DNA of 64,000 nt from an uncultured Pelagibacteraceae bacterium. Its GTDB lineage: Bacteria; Pseudomonadota; Alphaproteobacteria; Pelagibacterales; Pelagibacteraceae. Numbering within the stretch: the first letter of the stretch is position 1; the number at the start of each line of letters is the position of its first letter. The stretch is from assembly GCA_902588255.1 (NCBI GenBank), contig CACIOK010000003.1, positions 1 to 64,000 on the forward strand. Reading direction: 5' to 3'. A program made the translations under genes and the position numbers. The notes beneath the pieces were generated by a model, which was given only the letters and a program-made list of their open reading frames with translations, did not search any database and was not told where the DNA came from. Positions 25,975 through 34,609 of the stretch are shown one piece after another.

Positions 25975-27668
25975 TTTTTTGATCTATGTTTAAAACTATC
26001 TCTTCTAAAACTGTATAGTGCTTTTGGGTCTACATCAACATCAATGACTACAGGTTTGTTTATTTTTAAAGCTTCTCTAACTGCTTGATTTATTTCTGAA
26101 ACTTTTTTAACCTTAAAACCTTTAGCGCCATATAGCTCTGCAACTTCATCAAAAGGTGGACTACTAATATCAGCTCCTAAGTATCTTTTTCCATAAAAAT
26201 CTTTTTGATAAGCCTTTTCAGCACCCCAACTTTTATTGTTCATTACTATAGTTATTGTGTTAATCTTATAATCAACAGCTGTGCTTAATTCTGAAATTGT
26301 CATTCCAAAACCCCCATCTCCCATAAGGCTAATTACTTTTTTATTAGGTTTTGCAATCTTTACACCCAAACCACATGCAAAAGAAAAACCAACCAAACCA
26401 AAGTCTAAAGGAGTAAATAAAGATGGAGGATCATAATATTCAAGAGCATCAGTAGCCTGTAAACAAAGTGTACCTGCATCTAAAGTTATTGCAGAGTTTT
26501 TAGGGAGTACTTGTCTTAGTTGTTTAAACAAGCTATTTGGCTGAATAGGGAAATTTTTCTGTTTAAATTTTTCTCTACTAAGTAAAAAATTTTTTCTTTC
26601 ATTTAAGTAGTTATTGGTCCATTTTTTTATATCAAGAGTAATATTTTGCTTCTTGATTTCTTTATATAATTGGTCAGCTATTGTGGCGGCGTCTCCATAA
26701 ATTCCTACTGCTACAGGAAAATATCTTCCAATCATTCTTTTTTCCAGTTCAACTTGTATGATCTTTGCATTTTTATTTATATTTTCGAAAGAATAAAAAG
26801 TTGAATTAAATCCTAGTCTTGTTCCAAGAGCAATTATAACACTTGCTTCTTTAACTAATTTGGATGCAACTGGATTACCCCTTGGACCCATTTGTCCAGC
26901 ATTTAGTTTATGATTGAATGGTATAGCATCCCCATGACCAGCTGCGGTTACTATTGGGACATTTAATAATTCTGCCAATTTAAGTACATTTTTATATTTT
27001 GATGGATATTTAATTCCACCACCAGCAATAATAACAGTCTTATTTGAATTGCTGATAATCTTTACAGCTTTTTTTATATAGTTAGATTTTGCTTTAGTTG
27101 AGTTTTGATTATCAAAAGATTGATTTTTATCGTTGATTTTAAAATTTACTTTATGTGCCAAAATATTTCTTGGTAAATTAATACATACAGGTCCCCTTCT
27201 GGGTGACATTGCTAAGTTAAAAGCATCACTAAAAGTTTCTGGAATTTTTTTAGTATTTTTTACTGTCCAAGTTTTTTTTGTTACTGGTTTAAATAAAGAT
27301 TGTTGGTCAAGACCTTGAAAAGCATCTTCCATTTTATCTTTTGTAGAATATGAACCAGCAATAGAAACAACAGGAGAAAAGGCTGCTTTCGCTTGTGCAA
27401 GGCCTGTAACTAAATTTGTAGCACCAGGACCATTTTGTCCAGCAAGGATTATACCTGGTTGGTTAGAAGCTCTTGCGTATCCATCCGCCATATGTGTTCC
27501 AGTTCTTTCATCACGAACACCAATAAATTTTATACTTTTTTCATGATAAAGAGCATCAAACATTTCCATTGTAGCAGAACCAATTAAACCAAAAACATGT
27601 TTAACTTTTTCTTTTTTTAAAGACTTAATTGCAGCTTGGCCGCCGGTTAGGCTCTTTGATTTGTTCAC
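25971..27668 (-). CDS. TPP-dependent enzyme, acetolactate synthase-like
   Basis: 565 residues with all three domains: N-terminal PYR (1-170, with catalytic Glu in GVRDERTGTHMADGYA), central domain (about 190-330) and C-terminal PP domain (about 370-530) with GDGGFGMTISEL and the closing N in TIVMNNKSWG. No regulatory subunit gene (ilvN) is near, and the operon context is catabolic, so this is probably not the biosynthetic ALS. TPP enzymes of this type cleave or join alpha-keto acids (benzoylformate decarboxylase, glyoxylate carboligase, sulfoacetaldehyde acetyltransferase). It overlaps both neighbours by 4 bases. Confidence 0.85.
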   Translation of the reverse strand: MNKSKSLTGGQAAIKSLKKEKVKHVFGLIGSATMEMFDALYHEKSIKFIGVRDERTGTHMADGYARASNQPGIILAGQNGPGATNLVTGLAQAKAAFSPVVSIAGSYSTKDKMEDAFQGLDQQSLFKPVTKKTWTVKNTKKIPETFSDAFNLAMSPRRGPVCINLPRNILAHKVNFKINDKNQSFDNQNSTKAKSNYIKKAVKIISNSNKTVIIAGGGIKYPSKYKNVLKLAELLNVPIVTAAGHGDAIPFNHKLNAGQMGPRGNPVASKLVKEASVIIALGTRLGFNSTFYSFENINKNAKIIQVELEKRMIGRYFPVAVGIYGDAATIADQLYKEIKKQNITLDIKKWTNNYLNERKNFLLSREKFKQKNFPIQPNSLFKQLRQVLPKNSAITLDAGTLCLQATDALEYYDPPSLFTPLDFGLVGFSFACGLGVKIAKPNKKVISLMGDGGFGMTISELSTAVDYKINTITIVMNNKSWGAEKAYQKDFYGKRYLGADISSPPFDEVAELYGAKGFKVKKVSEINQAVREALKINKPVVIDVDVDPKALYSFRRDSFKHRSKK

Positions 27669-28834
27669 GAAACTTTTTTTACTTCAGTACTTAGATCATC
27701 TTTAAAATGAGGCATTACTTTTTCTGTGAACATTTTGATACTTTTCATGCAGTCTTCGTGTTTGACACCTGGAAAATTTGACCAAACTTGTAAGTTTTGT
27801 AAATTTAACTCTGCTTTAAGTTCGTGTATTTTGTCTATTACATATTCAGGAGTTCCAAAAAGCATATTTCTTTTATGTAAAAAATCGTAACTTAGTAAAT
27901 CTAACTTACCTTTTGTTACTGGTAATTCTTCACCCGGATCCATATGGTTACCCAAACCTCTCCAGTGGCATACCCATCTCATGTAGTTTACCATATGCTC
28001 ACCTGCTTTCTCTTTTGCCTCTTCCATTGTATCTGCAACAAACATATCTCTTACCAATGAAATGCCTTCCCCCATCGGGACATTTCTTTTTTCTGCTTCA
28101 GACTTAGCGTTTTTAAATGCTTCAAATTTTATTTTTAAAGCCTTAACGGTCGGTATCCACATTATAATATTCAGACCTTGTTGTGCAGCCCACTCAATAG
28201 ATCTAATTCCATCTACTACCTGATGAATTGGTGGGTGGGGCTCTTGATAAGGTTTTGGAACAACGCTAATATTTTCCATAACATTTGTTTTAAGATTAAC
28301 CAAATCTTTATTTGGTGGACTCATGTCGTGCTGCCAAACATAATCTGGTGCAGGGTAAGTATAAAACTCACCTTTATGATTGAAAAATTTTTCTTTCCAA
28401 GCTTTTTTTAAAATTGTTAAAGTCTCTTCAAACAACCTGAAGTTTTTTGCTTGGTCTTTCATATCTGCTTCTTTATTTAAATTAATTGCTTCTCTTCCAT
28501 AAATTCCTCTTCCTATTCCAATTTCAACTCTTCCTTTTGATAATTGATCCAAGAGAGCAATATCTTCAGCCATTCTTATTGGATTGTGAAAAGTAATTAC
28601 ATTACAAGCTTGGCCAATTCTAATATTTTTTGTTCTAGCGGCAGCATCAACGCCCATCATAAGTGGGTTTGTTAGAGATTCCATTCCCTCATGGTTAAAA
28701 TGATGTTCGGTATACCATATTGAATTCCATTTATTCTGATCACAGTATTCTGTAATTTCTCTAGCTTCATCTAAAAGTATATCGTAAGGTTTATGTGTCC
28801 AGTTGGTAGTGTTACAAAAATAACCAATTTTCAT
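27665..28834 (-). CDS. Luciferase-like (LLM) flavin-dependent monooxygenase
   Basis: 389 residues, a bacterial-luciferase TIM barrel. Visible family elements are WYTEHHFNHEG near residue 42, IRIGQACNVITFHNPIRMAEDIALLDQLSKGR and the GIGRGIYGRE loop. Such enzymes use reduced flavin and oxygen to hydroxylate or cleave rings, amides and C-S bonds. The gene opens a five-gene operon and has an unusually strong ribosome site AAAGGAGG before the ATG, whereas most genes here have weak ones. No dedicated flavin reductase is visible in the window. The substrate is unknown; the associated Liv-type importer suggests a small polar acid or amide. Confidence 0.88.
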   Translation of the reverse strand: MKIGYFCNTTNWTHKPYDILLDEAREITEYCDQNKWNSIWYTEHHFNHEGMESLTNPLMMGVDAAARTKNIRIGQACNVITFHNPIRMAEDIALLDQLSKGRVEIGIGRGIYGREAINLNKEADMKDQAKNFRLFEETLTILKKAWKEKFFNHKGEFYTYPAPDYVWQHDMSPPNKDLVNLKTNVMENISVVPKPYQEPHPPIHQVVDGIRSIEWAAQQGLNIIMWIPTVKALKIKFEAFKNAKSEAEKRNVPMGEGISLVRDMFVADTMEEAKEKAGEHMVNYMRWVCHWRGLGNHMDPGEELPVTKGKLDLLSYDFLHKRNMLFGTPEYVIDKIHELKAELNLQNLQVWSNFPGVKHEDCMKSIKMFTEKVMPHFKDDLSTEVKKVS

Positions 28835-28935
28835 AAAAGCCTCCTTTAAAAATTAATTTAAAGACGACCGATCCCACTTTCGTATTTTAAACAACGACGA
28901 GTTATGTATCGCTTTATAAGTTGATATTATTATTG

Positions 28936-29904
28936 TTATCTTTGATATTCAATGAATTTTTTTAAAGATTGGTTGAGGAATTTTTCATAGATTAGAGCAT
29001 TATCTGTTGTTGTGCTTCCGTTTAAAAACGATTTACTCATTTTAAAATCATATGATGGCTCAAAGAAGAAAGGTATAGACATCCTTTTTTTTTTGTTCCA
29101 TAGCACTCTATGGTTTGTTGCTTTAAACTTACCTTTGCTTAAAAATTGAAGAGCCCTTCCTGTATTTACAACTAAAGCATTTTTATTAAAAGGTACATCA
29201 TACCATTTTTTATTCTTTCTATTTTGAACTTGTAAGCCACCTTTTTTATCTTGATAAAGAATTGTAAATATTCCACTGTCAACATGAGTTTCACACCCTA
29301 AAGCAACACCGTCCTGCCTAGAAATTTCTACTGGTTTGCTTTGGTTTGGATAAAAATTAAATCTTAAAGTGCTTAAAGTTTTAAACCTAGAAAAAGCCTT
29401 CTTTGAGTTGTTGATATCATTTTTATATAATTTAATTATGCATTTGAACAAAGTTTCCCCTAAAAAAAATAAATCATCAAAATAATTTGATAAAATTTTA
29501 ATTGATTTTTTGTCTATAGATTTTTCTAGATTTAAATATTCTATATATTGATTTTTAGTTAAATCAGCATATTTTTTTGTTACCTTCAAATCTCCAATAT
29601 CTAAACCTTCTTTTCCATTTACATCATTAGGAAAATATCCTCTATAAATATTTTTATTTTTAAAATTCCATTTTTTCGGAGCGAGTTTTATTTTATTTTT
29701 TTTAGATGAATTAAAAAATTTGTTACCAATATTACAAATATCTTTAATTTTTCTTTGACTTATCCCGTGCCCAGTAACTTGAAAAAAACCAATATCAATA
29801 CAAGCTTTTTTAATGCTATTTATAGTATTAATTGACTTTTTATTTTCAAAATTACTTTTTACTATTGATGAAATATTAATAGTAGGAATTAAATTCTTTG
29901 TCAT
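28936..29904 (-). CDS. 2-oxoglutarate/Fe(II) oxygenase, IPNS-like
   Basis: 322 residues. An N-terminal DIOX_N part (IPTINISSIV, then IGFFQVTGHGIS) precedes the 2OG-FeII domain with the facial triad in CETHVDSG and FKATNHRV, and RMSIPFF supplies the Arg/Ser that bind 2-oxoglutarate. Bacterial relatives include ethylene-forming enzyme and various amino-acid or secondary-metabolite hydroxylases. It is the last gene of a unit with an EamA transporter (start adjacent, no gap) and an amidinotransferase, so a guanidino compound is a reasonable substrate guess. Lysine is heavily used in place of other polar residues. Confidence 0.82.
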   Translation of the reverse strand: MTKNLIPTINISSIVKSNFENKKSINTINSIKKACIDIGFFQVTGHGISQRKIKDICNIGNKFFNSSKKNKIKLAPKKWNFKNKNIYRGYFPNDVNGKEGLDIGDLKVTKKYADLTKNQYIEYLNLEKSIDKKSIKILSNYFDDLFFLGETLFKCIIKLYKNDINNSKKAFSRFKTLSTLRFNFYPNQSKPVEISRQDGVALGCETHVDSGIFTILYQDKKGGLQVQNRKNKKWYDVPFNKNALVVNTGRALQFLSKGKFKATNHRVLWNKKKRMSIPFFFEPSYDFKMSKSFLNGSTTTDNALIYEKFLNQSLKKFIEYQR

Positions 29905-30855
29905 TTATCTTAAAGGTTTTTCTGTAGCTATAAGTTGGTCTTGAGCTTTTTCACGTATAAATATATAAACACCACTAGATACAATTATTAATATTCCAAA
30001 AATTGTATTTAAAGAAGGTATTTCTTGAAAATAAATCCAACCTATTAGCGGTGACCATAATAGTATAGAATACTCAAAAGGCGAGACTACCGCAGGAGAA
30101 GCAATACTATAAGCTGTAAACAAACATAAAAAAGCAAGCGTGGCAGTAATTCCGGTCGCGATCATTAACCAAATAGACTCTTCCAAATCGACAAACCATT
30201 TTCTTAGTATGAACTGTGAAGCTGGATGATCTATAGTATTATATTGTCCATCGCCAATAATAAAATAAAAAATTATGCTAAAAAAAATTGCCCCAATGTA
30301 AAAAGTAAATGTTTGAGTGTAAACACTATCTTTGTCTGATGTCATTTTAATTATTATCATTGATAATGAATAACAAAGTGCACATAAAATTGGTAACAAA
30401 CTTAAATAATTGAAATTACTAAAATCAGGATTAAGTGTAATGTACACACCAATAAATCCCACAGCAACTGCCGCCCACCTTCTTGGTCCTACTTTTTCTT
30501 TTAAAATAAAATATGCAAATATTGTAATTAAAAATGGTGTAACGAAAAATAATGCGGTAGCTGTTCCTAGAGGTAATACTGTTAAAGAAACATAAAAAGT
30601 ACTAAAACCAAAAAAGAAAAGTATTACACGACATAGTGTTAAAATCGGATATTGGCTTTTAAACACTATTTGTTTTTTTGTAATCTTCAAAAATATTAGT
30701 ATAAGAGCAAAGCTTACAACAGTTCTTATTAAATAAATTTCGTATAAAGAAACAAAATTAAAAATGTGCTTCATAATCCCGTCTTGCACAGAAAAAACCA
30801 TCATTGCTAACAATATGAGAATTATTCCTCTGGTATTATTATTTTTTGAAGCCAT
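29905..30855 (-). CDS. EamA/DMT-family transporter
   Basis: 316 residues, ten membrane helices in two EamA repeats (about 8-140 and 155-300). The N-terminal RGIILILLAMMVFSVQDGIMKH and second-repeat segment FEYSILLWSPLIGWIYFQE are typical of the family. EamA proteins usually export metabolites and amino acids. Position between an amidinotransferase and a 2OG oxygenase suggests that it moves the product or substrate of these enzymes. Direction and specificity cannot be read. Confidence 0.85.
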   Translation of the reverse strand: MASKNNNTRGIILILLAMMVFSVQDGIMKHIFNFVSLYEIYLIRTVVSFALILIFLKITKKQIVFKSQYPILTLCRVILFFFGFSTFYVSLTVLPLGTATALFFVTPFLITIFAYFILKEKVGPRRWAAVAVGFIGVYITLNPDFSNFNYLSLLPILCALCYSLSMIIIKMTSDKDSVYTQTFTFYIGAIFFSIIFYFIIGDGQYNTIDHPASQFILRKWFVDLEESIWLMIATGITATLAFLCLFTAYSIASPAVVSPFEYSILLWSPLIGWIYFQEIPSLNTIFGILIIVSSGVYIFIREKAQDQLIATEKPLR

Positions 30856-30880
30856 TAGCTTCTATATCACATACTATTAT

Positions 30881-31990
30881 CTATTGCTTAGGAAAATAAT
30901 CTTGTAATTTTCCTTCCCTATGAACATCTGTTGTGCTGCAATGTAAACTTCCTCCAAACCCATAAGCTTCCCTAAAATCTACAGGCAAAACTTCCATACC
31001 TAGTTTATCAAGTTGCTCAGCTTGATACACTTCGCTTTTTTCTACACATACTGTTTTTGGATCTAAAACTAAAATATTCATTGATAACCATATTGAATAG
31101 TAAGTAAGAGGAGGTGGAGAATTATGCGCTGGTTGTGCTGCTTCAATAATTTGCCAACCGTTATCCTCAAAAAGTTTTCTTTGCTCTTTAGGAATTTTTC
31201 TTACAGGGTTATTCAATATTAGACCAGGTCTAATGGGAGTAAAAGTTGCATCTATATGAATAGGGTAAGGATCGCCTGGGAAATTTACAGTATGTACACG
31301 GTGATCAGGAAAATGTCTTTTTAACCAATCTATTCCTTTTAAATTTGTAGTAAAACCATGTTGAACAATTAAGTCTTTACCAAACCTTAAAATATCTGCA
31401 GCATCGAAAAGAGGCTCCTCTTCAGTTGTTACAAAATATTTTTTTTCAGCCCATTCTAATCTTTGCTCTATACTTACCTCATCTGATAAATAATTTTTAT
31501 GATAGTCTTTATCTGTTAATCTAGGTTTTGGTGCAGATTCATGTTTCATACCCGGATCTTCAATAAAATATTTTTGCAATAAAGGTCTGTAAGCTAGATA
31601 TTCAAACCATCTACATCGAAAGCTCATCGTTGCTTCTAGCATTTCTTTTCCAACAGTAATAATTACATCTCTCGATGGCATACATCCAAACATATGTTCA
31701 GCTTTCCAATCAGGCGTTGCAATTTTTTCATCAAATTTCAAAGGAGTTGGCCTATCTACTCTGACTCCTCGACTCTCCAATGTTTTTACAAACTTATCTA
31801 AGAGTTCATTTGCTTTATCTATAGAGTCTTGAGTTCTTCTACCATGCTTTCCTTTCATAACTGAGTCAGGAGGAATCTTAACATCCACTGCAGGCTCAGG
31901 AGCGGGTATACAACAATTATCTGCTCTACCAACAATTACATGTTTTAAGGGGTCCCATTCATTCCAACTACTTACAATAGTTTTTTTCAT
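30881..31990 (-). CDS. Glycine/inosamine-type amidinotransferase
   Basis: 369 residues, the length of L-arginine:glycine amidinotransferases. The catalytic triad is visible: Asp in LFDAADILRFGKD, His in YPIHIDATF and nucleophilic Cys in GSLHCSTTDV near residue 354. The ordered motifs WNEWDPLKHVIVG and FGCMPSRDVIIT match the family. It moves the amidino group of arginine to an amine acceptor and yields ornithine. Acceptors in the family include glycine, lysine and inosamine phosphate, and which is used here cannot be told. It heads a minus-strand unit with EamA and 2OG-oxygenase genes. Its 129-base upstream gap is shared with the divergent MOSC gene. Confidence 0.88.
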   Translation of the reverse strand: MKKTIVSSWNEWDPLKHVIVGRADNCCIPAPEPAVDVKIPPDSVMKGKHGRRTQDSIDKANELLDKFVKTLESRGVRVDRPTPLKFDEKIATPDWKAEHMFGCMPSRDVIITVGKEMLEATMSFRCRWFEYLAYRPLLQKYFIEDPGMKHESAPKPRLTDKDYHKNYLSDEVSIEQRLEWAEKKYFVTTEEEPLFDAADILRFGKDLIVQHGFTTNLKGIDWLKRHFPDHRVHTVNFPGDPYPIHIDATFTPIRPGLILNNPVRKIPKEQRKLFEDNGWQIIEAAQPAHNSPPPLTYYSIWLSMNILVLDPKTVCVEKSEVYQAEQLDKLGMEVLPVDFREAYGFGGSLHCSTTDVHREGKLQDYFPKQ

Positions 31991-32119
31991 ATAATTAAGA
32001 TAAATAATTTAATTAATATATATTTTCAATAATAATAATTTTAGTTTAGTGTCTGAAAAATGGAAGAAAAAAAAAATAAAAACAAGTCTAAAGAGAATTT
32101 TTAAAAAATTAGATAAATA

Positions 32120-32896
32120 ATGAACTGCACAATTAAATCTATAAATTATTGTCCAGTAAAATCTTTATCATTTGAAAGCATTGAGACGTGTAATATTAAA
32201 AAAAATCTCGGTATGCCAAATGATAGAATTTTTGCTTTTTCTAGAGGTATTAATATTGAAGATGCAAAATCGATCGAAAAGAATCCAAATGAAAGAAAAT
32301 TAAATAATTTCTTAACTTTAAAAAACTCACCCGCTTTAAACAAATACAACTTCTCATATATCAAAAATAAACTTACTTTAATTTTAGAAGGTAAAGAAAT
32401 AATTTCTATTTCACCAGATAATACTGAAGAAAGATCTTTACTTATTGAAAAATTAGTAGAATTAGAAAGCAGTCTAATAAAGCCTATTTCACTTTTGTAT
32501 AATGAAGATTTCCCTTTTTATGATACCTCACATTCAAATAACGTTTTTAACTCTATGTCATTAATAAATCTTAGTAGTGTTAAAGATTTTGAAGAAAAAA
32601 TTGCAGAAAAAATAGAACCTCAAAGATTCAGGGGCAATTTTTATGTTGAGGGTATTGATGCATGGGAAGAACGCAAATGGATTAATAAAATTATAAAAAT
32701 AAATAATATTTCTTTTAAAGTTGAAAAAAATATTCCCAGATGTGTTGCCATTAATCTTAAACCAAAAACTGATGACAATTCTCTAAATTTACTTCAATCA
32801 TTAAAAAAAAGCTATAATCATTTTGATATGGGTATTTATTTAAGAGCAGAGAGTGATGGTAAAATAAGTTTAGGTGACAAGTTAGAATTAACTTAA
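32120..32896 (+). CDS. MOSC-domain protein (YcbX/mARC-like)
   Basis: 258 residues. An N-terminal beta-barrel (MNCTIKSINYCPVKSL, then DRIFAF) is followed by a MOSC domain with FRGNFYVEGIDAWEER and the molybdenum-binding cysteine in NIPRCVAINLKPKT, ending ISLGDKLEL. Proteins of this layout bind molybdenum cofactor and reduce N-hydroxylated compounds, including hydroxyguanidines and hydroxylamines. That chemistry is suggestive next to a divergently transcribed amidinotransferase operon, but co-function is inference. A molybdoenzyme, formate dehydrogenase, also occurs in this window. Confidence 0.82.
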   Translation: MNCTIKSINYCPVKSLSFESIETCNIKKNLGMPNDRIFAFSRGINIEDAKSIEKNPNERKLNNFLTLKNSPALNKYNFSYIKNKLTLILEGKEIISISPDNTEERSLLIEKLVELESSLIKPISLLYNEDFPFYDTSHSNNVFNSMSLINLSSVKDFEEKIAEKIEPQRFRGNFYVEGIDAWEERKWINKIIKINNISFKVEKNIPRCVAINLKPKTDDNSLNLLQSLKKSYNHFDMGIYLRAESDGKISLGDKLELT

Positions 32897-33008
32897 AAAA
32901 GATAATTTTAATTAAATAGAGTCAACCTTAGATTGAATAATTTCTTACTATACAAATACCTTTTTTTTTAGTTAAATTATTTTTTAAATTAAATTAATAG
33001 GGGAGATT

Positions 33009-33854
33009 ATGAGAAAATATATTAAATCAATTACAGTTCTTCTTGTTATTCTTTTTGGCGTTTCTTCTGTTAGTGCAGCGACGCTAACTCAAAGATTGGC
33101 AGATGGACATAAATTAAGATTAGGCTTTGGTACAGCAGTGCCGTGGGCTTACGCAGGAGACAATGGAGAAGCATTAGGTTTTGTTAACATGATTGCTTTA
33201 ACTGTTTTAGAAGAAATGGGAATTACAGAGCACGAAACTAAAGTTTTTGAGTGGTCTGGACTAATTCCAGGAATAAACGCAGATCGTTCAGACATGATAA
33301 CGGGCGGTATGTATATCTTGAAAAGCAGATGTGAAAATATTAATTTTTCAGATCCGATAGGAGTTTTTGGTGATGCAATGCTAGTTCCTAAAGGGAATCC
33401 TAAAGGAATTAACAACTATGCTGACGTTATCAGAACAGGAGCTACACTCGTAACTGGTACTGGTTTCAATACAGTAGAAGCTGCTAAAAAATTTGGTGTA
33501 CCTGATAGTCAAATGTTATTAGTAGAAGGTGAAGTGGGAATACTTGCTGCTATGAAAGCAGGAAGAGCCGATGCAGCAGTTCAAACATTTTTTGGTGCAA
33601 AAGAGCATGAAGAAAAAACTGGTGGTGCATTTGAAGTAACTGATCCTAAGCTTATGCCAAAAGAAACTGTAAATGTAGTTGGAATTGGTTTTAGAAAAAG
33701 CGACAATGAATTTAGAGAAGCATTCAATGCTGCTTTAGCTAAAGTTTTAGCTAATCCCGCTAAAATGTTAGAAAGAGCTGGTGAGTATGGGTATGATAAA
33801 GCTCAACTTCCACCTGCAGATATGACTACAGAGTGGGCTTGCTCAACTAAGTAG
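33009..33854 (+). CDS. ehuB: Ectoine/hydroxyectoine-type binding protein, EhuB-like
   Basis: 281 residues. Signal peptide 1-23 (ending VSA) then a type II periplasmic binding fold (SBP_bac_3). The EhuB-like pattern is clear: LRLGFGTAVPWAYA, FEWSGLIPGINADRSDMITGGMYILKSRCE and VPKGNPKGINNYADV, then AAMKAGRADAAVQTF. EhuB captures ectoine and 5-hydroxyectoine in known systems; related SBPs bind amino acids, so ligand identity needs testing. Ribosome site GGGGAG precedes the ATG. A strong hairpin follows the gene before the permeases, so the binding protein is likely made in excess. Confidence 0.82.
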   Translation: MRKYIKSITVLLVILFGVSSVSAATLTQRLADGHKLRLGFGTAVPWAYAGDNGEALGFVNMIALTVLEEMGITEHETKVFEWSGLIPGINADRSDMITGGMYILKSRCENINFSDPIGVFGDAMLVPKGNPKGINNYADVIRTGATLVTGTGFNTVEAAKKFGVPDSQMLLVEGEVGILAAMKAGRADAAVQTFFGAKEHEEKTGGAFEVTDPKLMPKETVNVVGIGFRKSDNEFREAFNAALAKVLANPAKMLERAGEYGYDKAQLPPADMTTEWACSTK

Positions 33855-33873
33855 TATAAAATCATAATTTATT

Positions 33874-33906
33874 AATCAGGCGACAAAAAATTAAAGTCGC
33901 CTGATT
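33874..33906 (+). terminator. Hairpin between ehuB and ehuC (partial terminator)
   Basis: AATCAGGCGAC (33874-33884) pairs perfectly with GTCGCCTGATT (33896-33906) around an A/T loop, and the stem runs into a T-rich tail. It has Rho-independent terminator form but lies inside the operon, 19 bases after the ehuB stop and 27 before ehuC. It would lower permease mRNA or protect the ehuB mRNA 3' end. Confidence 0.85.
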
Positions 33907-33933
33907 TTTTTTAACTTTATTTAAGGTCATACA

Positions 33934-34605
33934 GTGAGCTATTTTGCATTTTTAGCTGAACACGGAACGACATTACTTCTAGGAACAGTCACTACTATAA
34001 AAGTTTTGATATGTTCTATGATTTTGTATGTGATTATTTCAATGATTTTCGGCTTGATGCGTTTATCTAAAAATCTAATTATTCAAGGAATTGCTACTGT
34101 ATATATAGAATTTTTTAGAGGAACTTCATTATTAGTTCAACTTTTCTGGGTATATTACGTGTTACCATTTTTTGGAATTTCATTAGAAGCATTTGTTGCA
34201 GGAGTAGTTGCCTTAGGTTTGAACTTTGGTGCATATGGTGCAGAGATAGTAAGAGGTGGAATACTAGCTGTACCGAAGGGTCAATGGGAAGCTGCTCATG
34301 CTCTTAATTTTAGTCCAGCAAAAAGAATTAAAAGAATAATTATTCCACAAATTTTTCCTATAATTTTGCCACCAGCAGCAAATTTGACAGTAGAACTTTT
34401 AAAAGCAACTGCTTTAGTAGCTCTTGTGACAGTTGTTGATTTAACTTTTGAGGCAAAACAAATTAATTCCATTACTTGGCTTTCTGCACAATGTTTTGGA
34501 ACAGCCTTATTAATTTATTATATCATGGCTAGGTTAGCGCTTGTTCCATTTTTAAGATGGTTAGAAGTTTTAGCTGCAAAAAAGGTTGGGAGAGGAAACG
34601 TTTAA
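33934..34605 (+). CDS. ehuC: Polar amino acid/ectoine ABC permease, EhuC-like
   Basis: 223 residues from GTG, with five membrane helices of the HisMQ type. The segment YIEFFRGTSLLVQLFWVYYVLP and the EAA loop PKGQWEAAHALNFSPAKRIKRI identify the family. It pairs with EhuD to form the channel, and its 3' end runs close to the ehuD start. The upstream hairpin probably reduces its expression relative to the binding protein. Confidence 0.87.
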   Translation: MSYFAFLAEHGTTLLLGTVTTIKVLICSMILYVIISMIFGLMRLSKNLIIQGIATVYIEFFRGTSLLVQLFWVYYVLPFFGISLEAFVAGVVALGLNFGAYGAEIVRGGILAVPKGQWEAAHALNFSPAKRIKRIIIPQIFPIILPPAANLTVELLKATALVALVTVVDLTFEAKQINSITWLSAQCFGTALLIYYIMARLALVPFLRWLEVLAAKKVGRGNV

Positions 34606-34609
34606 TATT

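Noticed and set aside
25971-27668. Assignment as biosynthetic acetolactate synthase IlvB
   Set aside because: No ilvN or ilvC nearby and the gene is embedded by overlaps in an oxygenase/dehydrogenase operon; catabolic use is more likely.
32060-32104. 14-codon ATG frame rich in lysine between the amidinotransferase and MOSC genes
   Set aside because: Too short, poly-A driven composition, and no ribosome site; in this AT-rich DNA such frames occur by chance.
32949-32954. TATACA as a -10 element for ehuB
   Set aside because: No acceptable -35 hexamer lies 16-18 bases upstream.
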